DNA of 5,882 nt from an uncultured Lysobacteraceae bacterium (GTDB taxonomy: Bacteria; Pseudomonadota; Gammaproteobacteria; Xanthomonadales; Rhodanobacteraceae), in the NCBI GenBank assembly GCA_946480705.1, contig CAMLLF010000279.1, positions 1 to 5,882 of the forward strand. The letters run 5' to 3'. The notes under the pieces are model-generated. The model was given only the letters and a program-made list of their open reading frames with translations. It did no database searches and was not told where the DNA came from. Shown here piece by piece: positions 4,777 through 5,882 of this stretch; the first letter of the stretch is position 1, and each line of letters opens with the position of its first letter. The position numbers were made by a program, and so were the translations under genes.

Positions 4777-5882
4777 TGCGCGGTGGCATGGGCCGGCTCG
4801 TGCATGCGCTGCTGGTGCTCGCGGTCGCGGGCTTCGTCGGCTTCCTGAGCACGCGCTGGAGCGCGCGGACCGACTGGAGCGACGCGCAGCGCGCCTCGCT
4901 CGCACCGCAGAGTGTCGAGCTGCTGCAACGGCTCGATGCGCCGGTCGAGGTCGTGTCCTACGCCAGCGACGGCGGCCCCCTGCGCCAGGGCATCGCGGCC
5001 TTTGTCGAACGTTATCGCCAGCACAAGCCCGACATCGCACTGACCTTCGTCGATCCGGCCGCCGATCCGGCGGCGATGCGCCAGCTCGGCGTTTCCGTCG
5101 ACGGCGAAGTGGAACTGCGCCATCGCGGCCGCAGCGAACGGCTGCTGCGCCTCAACGAGCGCGAGTTTTCGAACGCGCTGCTGCGCCTGTCTCGCACGCA
5201 GGAACGCATGGTCGCGTTCCTTTCCGGCAACGGCGAACGCCGGCCCGACGGCGTCGCCAATGCGGACCTCGCCCAGTTCACCGCCCTGCTGCTCGCACAG
5301 GGCGTGCGCTGCGTACCGCTGGTGCTCGGCAGCGGCGCGCGCATCCCCGACAACACCGATCTGCTCGTCGTCGCCAATCCGCGCACGGTCGTTGCCGAGC
5401 CGGTCGTCGCCGAAATCGTCGACTGGGTCGAACGCGGCGGCGCGCTGCTCTGGCTGGTCGAACCCGGCGAGAACGCCGGACTGAACGCACTGGCCGATGC
5501 CTTGTCGGTGCGCGTGCTGCCGGGCCTCCTCGTCGACGGCAGCGGCGCGAGCCTCGGTCTCGGCGATCCAAGTTTCGTCGTCGCGAGCCAGTATCCCGAG
5601 CATCCGATCACGCGCGGCTTCGCGCTGACCACGCTGTTCCCGCAGACCGTGCCGCTCGCGCAGCTGACCGCACCGCGCTGGCAGGTGCAGCCGCTGCTGC
5701 GCTCCGGCGCGCAGAGCTGGAGCGAAACCGGCGCGATGCCGAAGGCCGGTGAATCCGCGGCGACGATTCGTTTCGACGCGGATACCGACGAGATGCGCGG
5801 TCCGCTCGATCTCGCGTTCGCGCTGTCGCGGCTGTCGCCGCGGCCGGATCGCCGCGAGCAGCGCGCCATCGTCGTCGGCGAC
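4776..5882 (+). CDS. GldG-family ABC transporter auxiliary protein, partial (C-terminus off the right edge)
   Basis: The frame is open from ATG at 4776 to the window edge (369 codons, no stop). GGAG (4763-4766) lies 9 nt upstream of the ATG. Residues 8-24 form one membrane anchor (LVHALLVLAVAGFVGFL). It is followed by the family opening: a DW-S/T patch, then SLAPQSVELLQRLDAPVEVVSYAS, as in ABC_transp_aux/GldG proteins, where this part is extracytoplasmic. Further family-type segments are FVERYRQHKPDIALTFVDP, REFSNALLRLSR, MVAFLSGNGER (the strand and GHGE-like loop) and DLLVVANPR...EIVDWVERGGALLWLVEPG, a Rossmann-like glutamine-amidotransferase-type fold without an obvious catalytic Cys. The window stops at AIVVGD, just where relatives continue with DF(L/A)SN. 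A second, C-terminal membrane span is therefore expected beyond the edge. An alternative start at Met5 (4788) is less likely because it lacks a good ribosome binding site. In this cassette it acts as a partner of the ATPase and permease; its substrate is not known. Confidence 0.9.
   Translation, partial: MRGGMGRLVHALLVLAVAGFVGFLSTRWSARTDWSDAQRASLAPQSVELLQRLDAPVEVVSYASDGGPLRQGIAAFVERYRQHKPDIALTFVDPAADPAAMRQLGVSVDGEVELRHRGRSERLLRLNEREFSNALLRLSRTQERMVAFLSGNGERRPDGVANADLAQFTALLLAQGVRCVPLVLGSGARIPDNTDLLVVANPRTVVAEPVVAEIVDWVERGGALLWLVEPGENAGLNALADALSVRVLPGLLVDGSGASLGLGDPSFVVASQYPEHPITRGFALTTLFPQTVPLAQLTAPRWQVQPLLRSGAQSWSETGAMPKAGESAATIRFDADTDEMRGPLDLAFALSRLSPRPDRREQRAIVVGD

Noticed and set aside
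4200..5603. A 467-codon minus-strand frame opposite the permease and GldG-like genes
   Set aside because: Its composition (Arg, Ala, Gln, Asp rich, low in hydrophobics) is typical of an antisense shadow, whereas the plus strand encodes clear membrane spans and family motifs with overlapping starts.

Overview
The window is dense, high-G+C bacterial chromosome (roughly two thirds G+C by eye). Codons strongly favour G/C at the third position, which creates many long antisense shadow frames. Protein content points to a gammaproteobacterium of the Xanthomonadales/Nevskiales type. The pointers are a DesA-like membrane fatty acid desaturase with a long C-terminal extension, a small exported acidic protein, a Gld-type ABC transporter cassette, and weak promoters with TACACT/CACAAT-like -10 boxes. 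The taxonomic assignment is inference.

Layout. The left half is on the minus strand and holds three codirectional genes that appear to be separate transcription units. From right to left these are: a fatty acid desaturase (1933-3105) followed by a perfect 13-bp hairpin; a small exported acidic four-cysteine protein (1404-1772), preceded by a near-consensus CRP-type palindrome and followed by a perfect 11-bp hairpin; and a multi-spanning membrane protein of unknown function (1-1308) that runs off the left edge. The right half is on the plus strand. It is a tightly overlapping operon of an ABC ATPase (3278-4024), an ABC-2 type permease (4021-4776) and a GldG-family auxiliary protein (4776 to beyond the right edge). 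The 172-bp gap at 3106-3277 is a divergent promoter region between the desaturase and the operon.

Function. The desaturase should introduce a double bond into membrane acyl chains and so tune membrane fluidity. The ABC cassette has the ATPase, membrane subunit and anchored periplasmic auxiliary subunit order of the GldA/GldF/GldG arrangement known from Bacteroidetes gliding. In Proteobacteria its substrate is not established, and the unseen gene to the right is probably a DUF4340-type partner. No RNA genes, CRISPR arrays, insertion sequences or phage genes are visible. I see no clearly new biological system. The least understood items are the small acidic exported protein with its CRP-like site, the unknown membrane protein, and the desaturase C-terminal extension.
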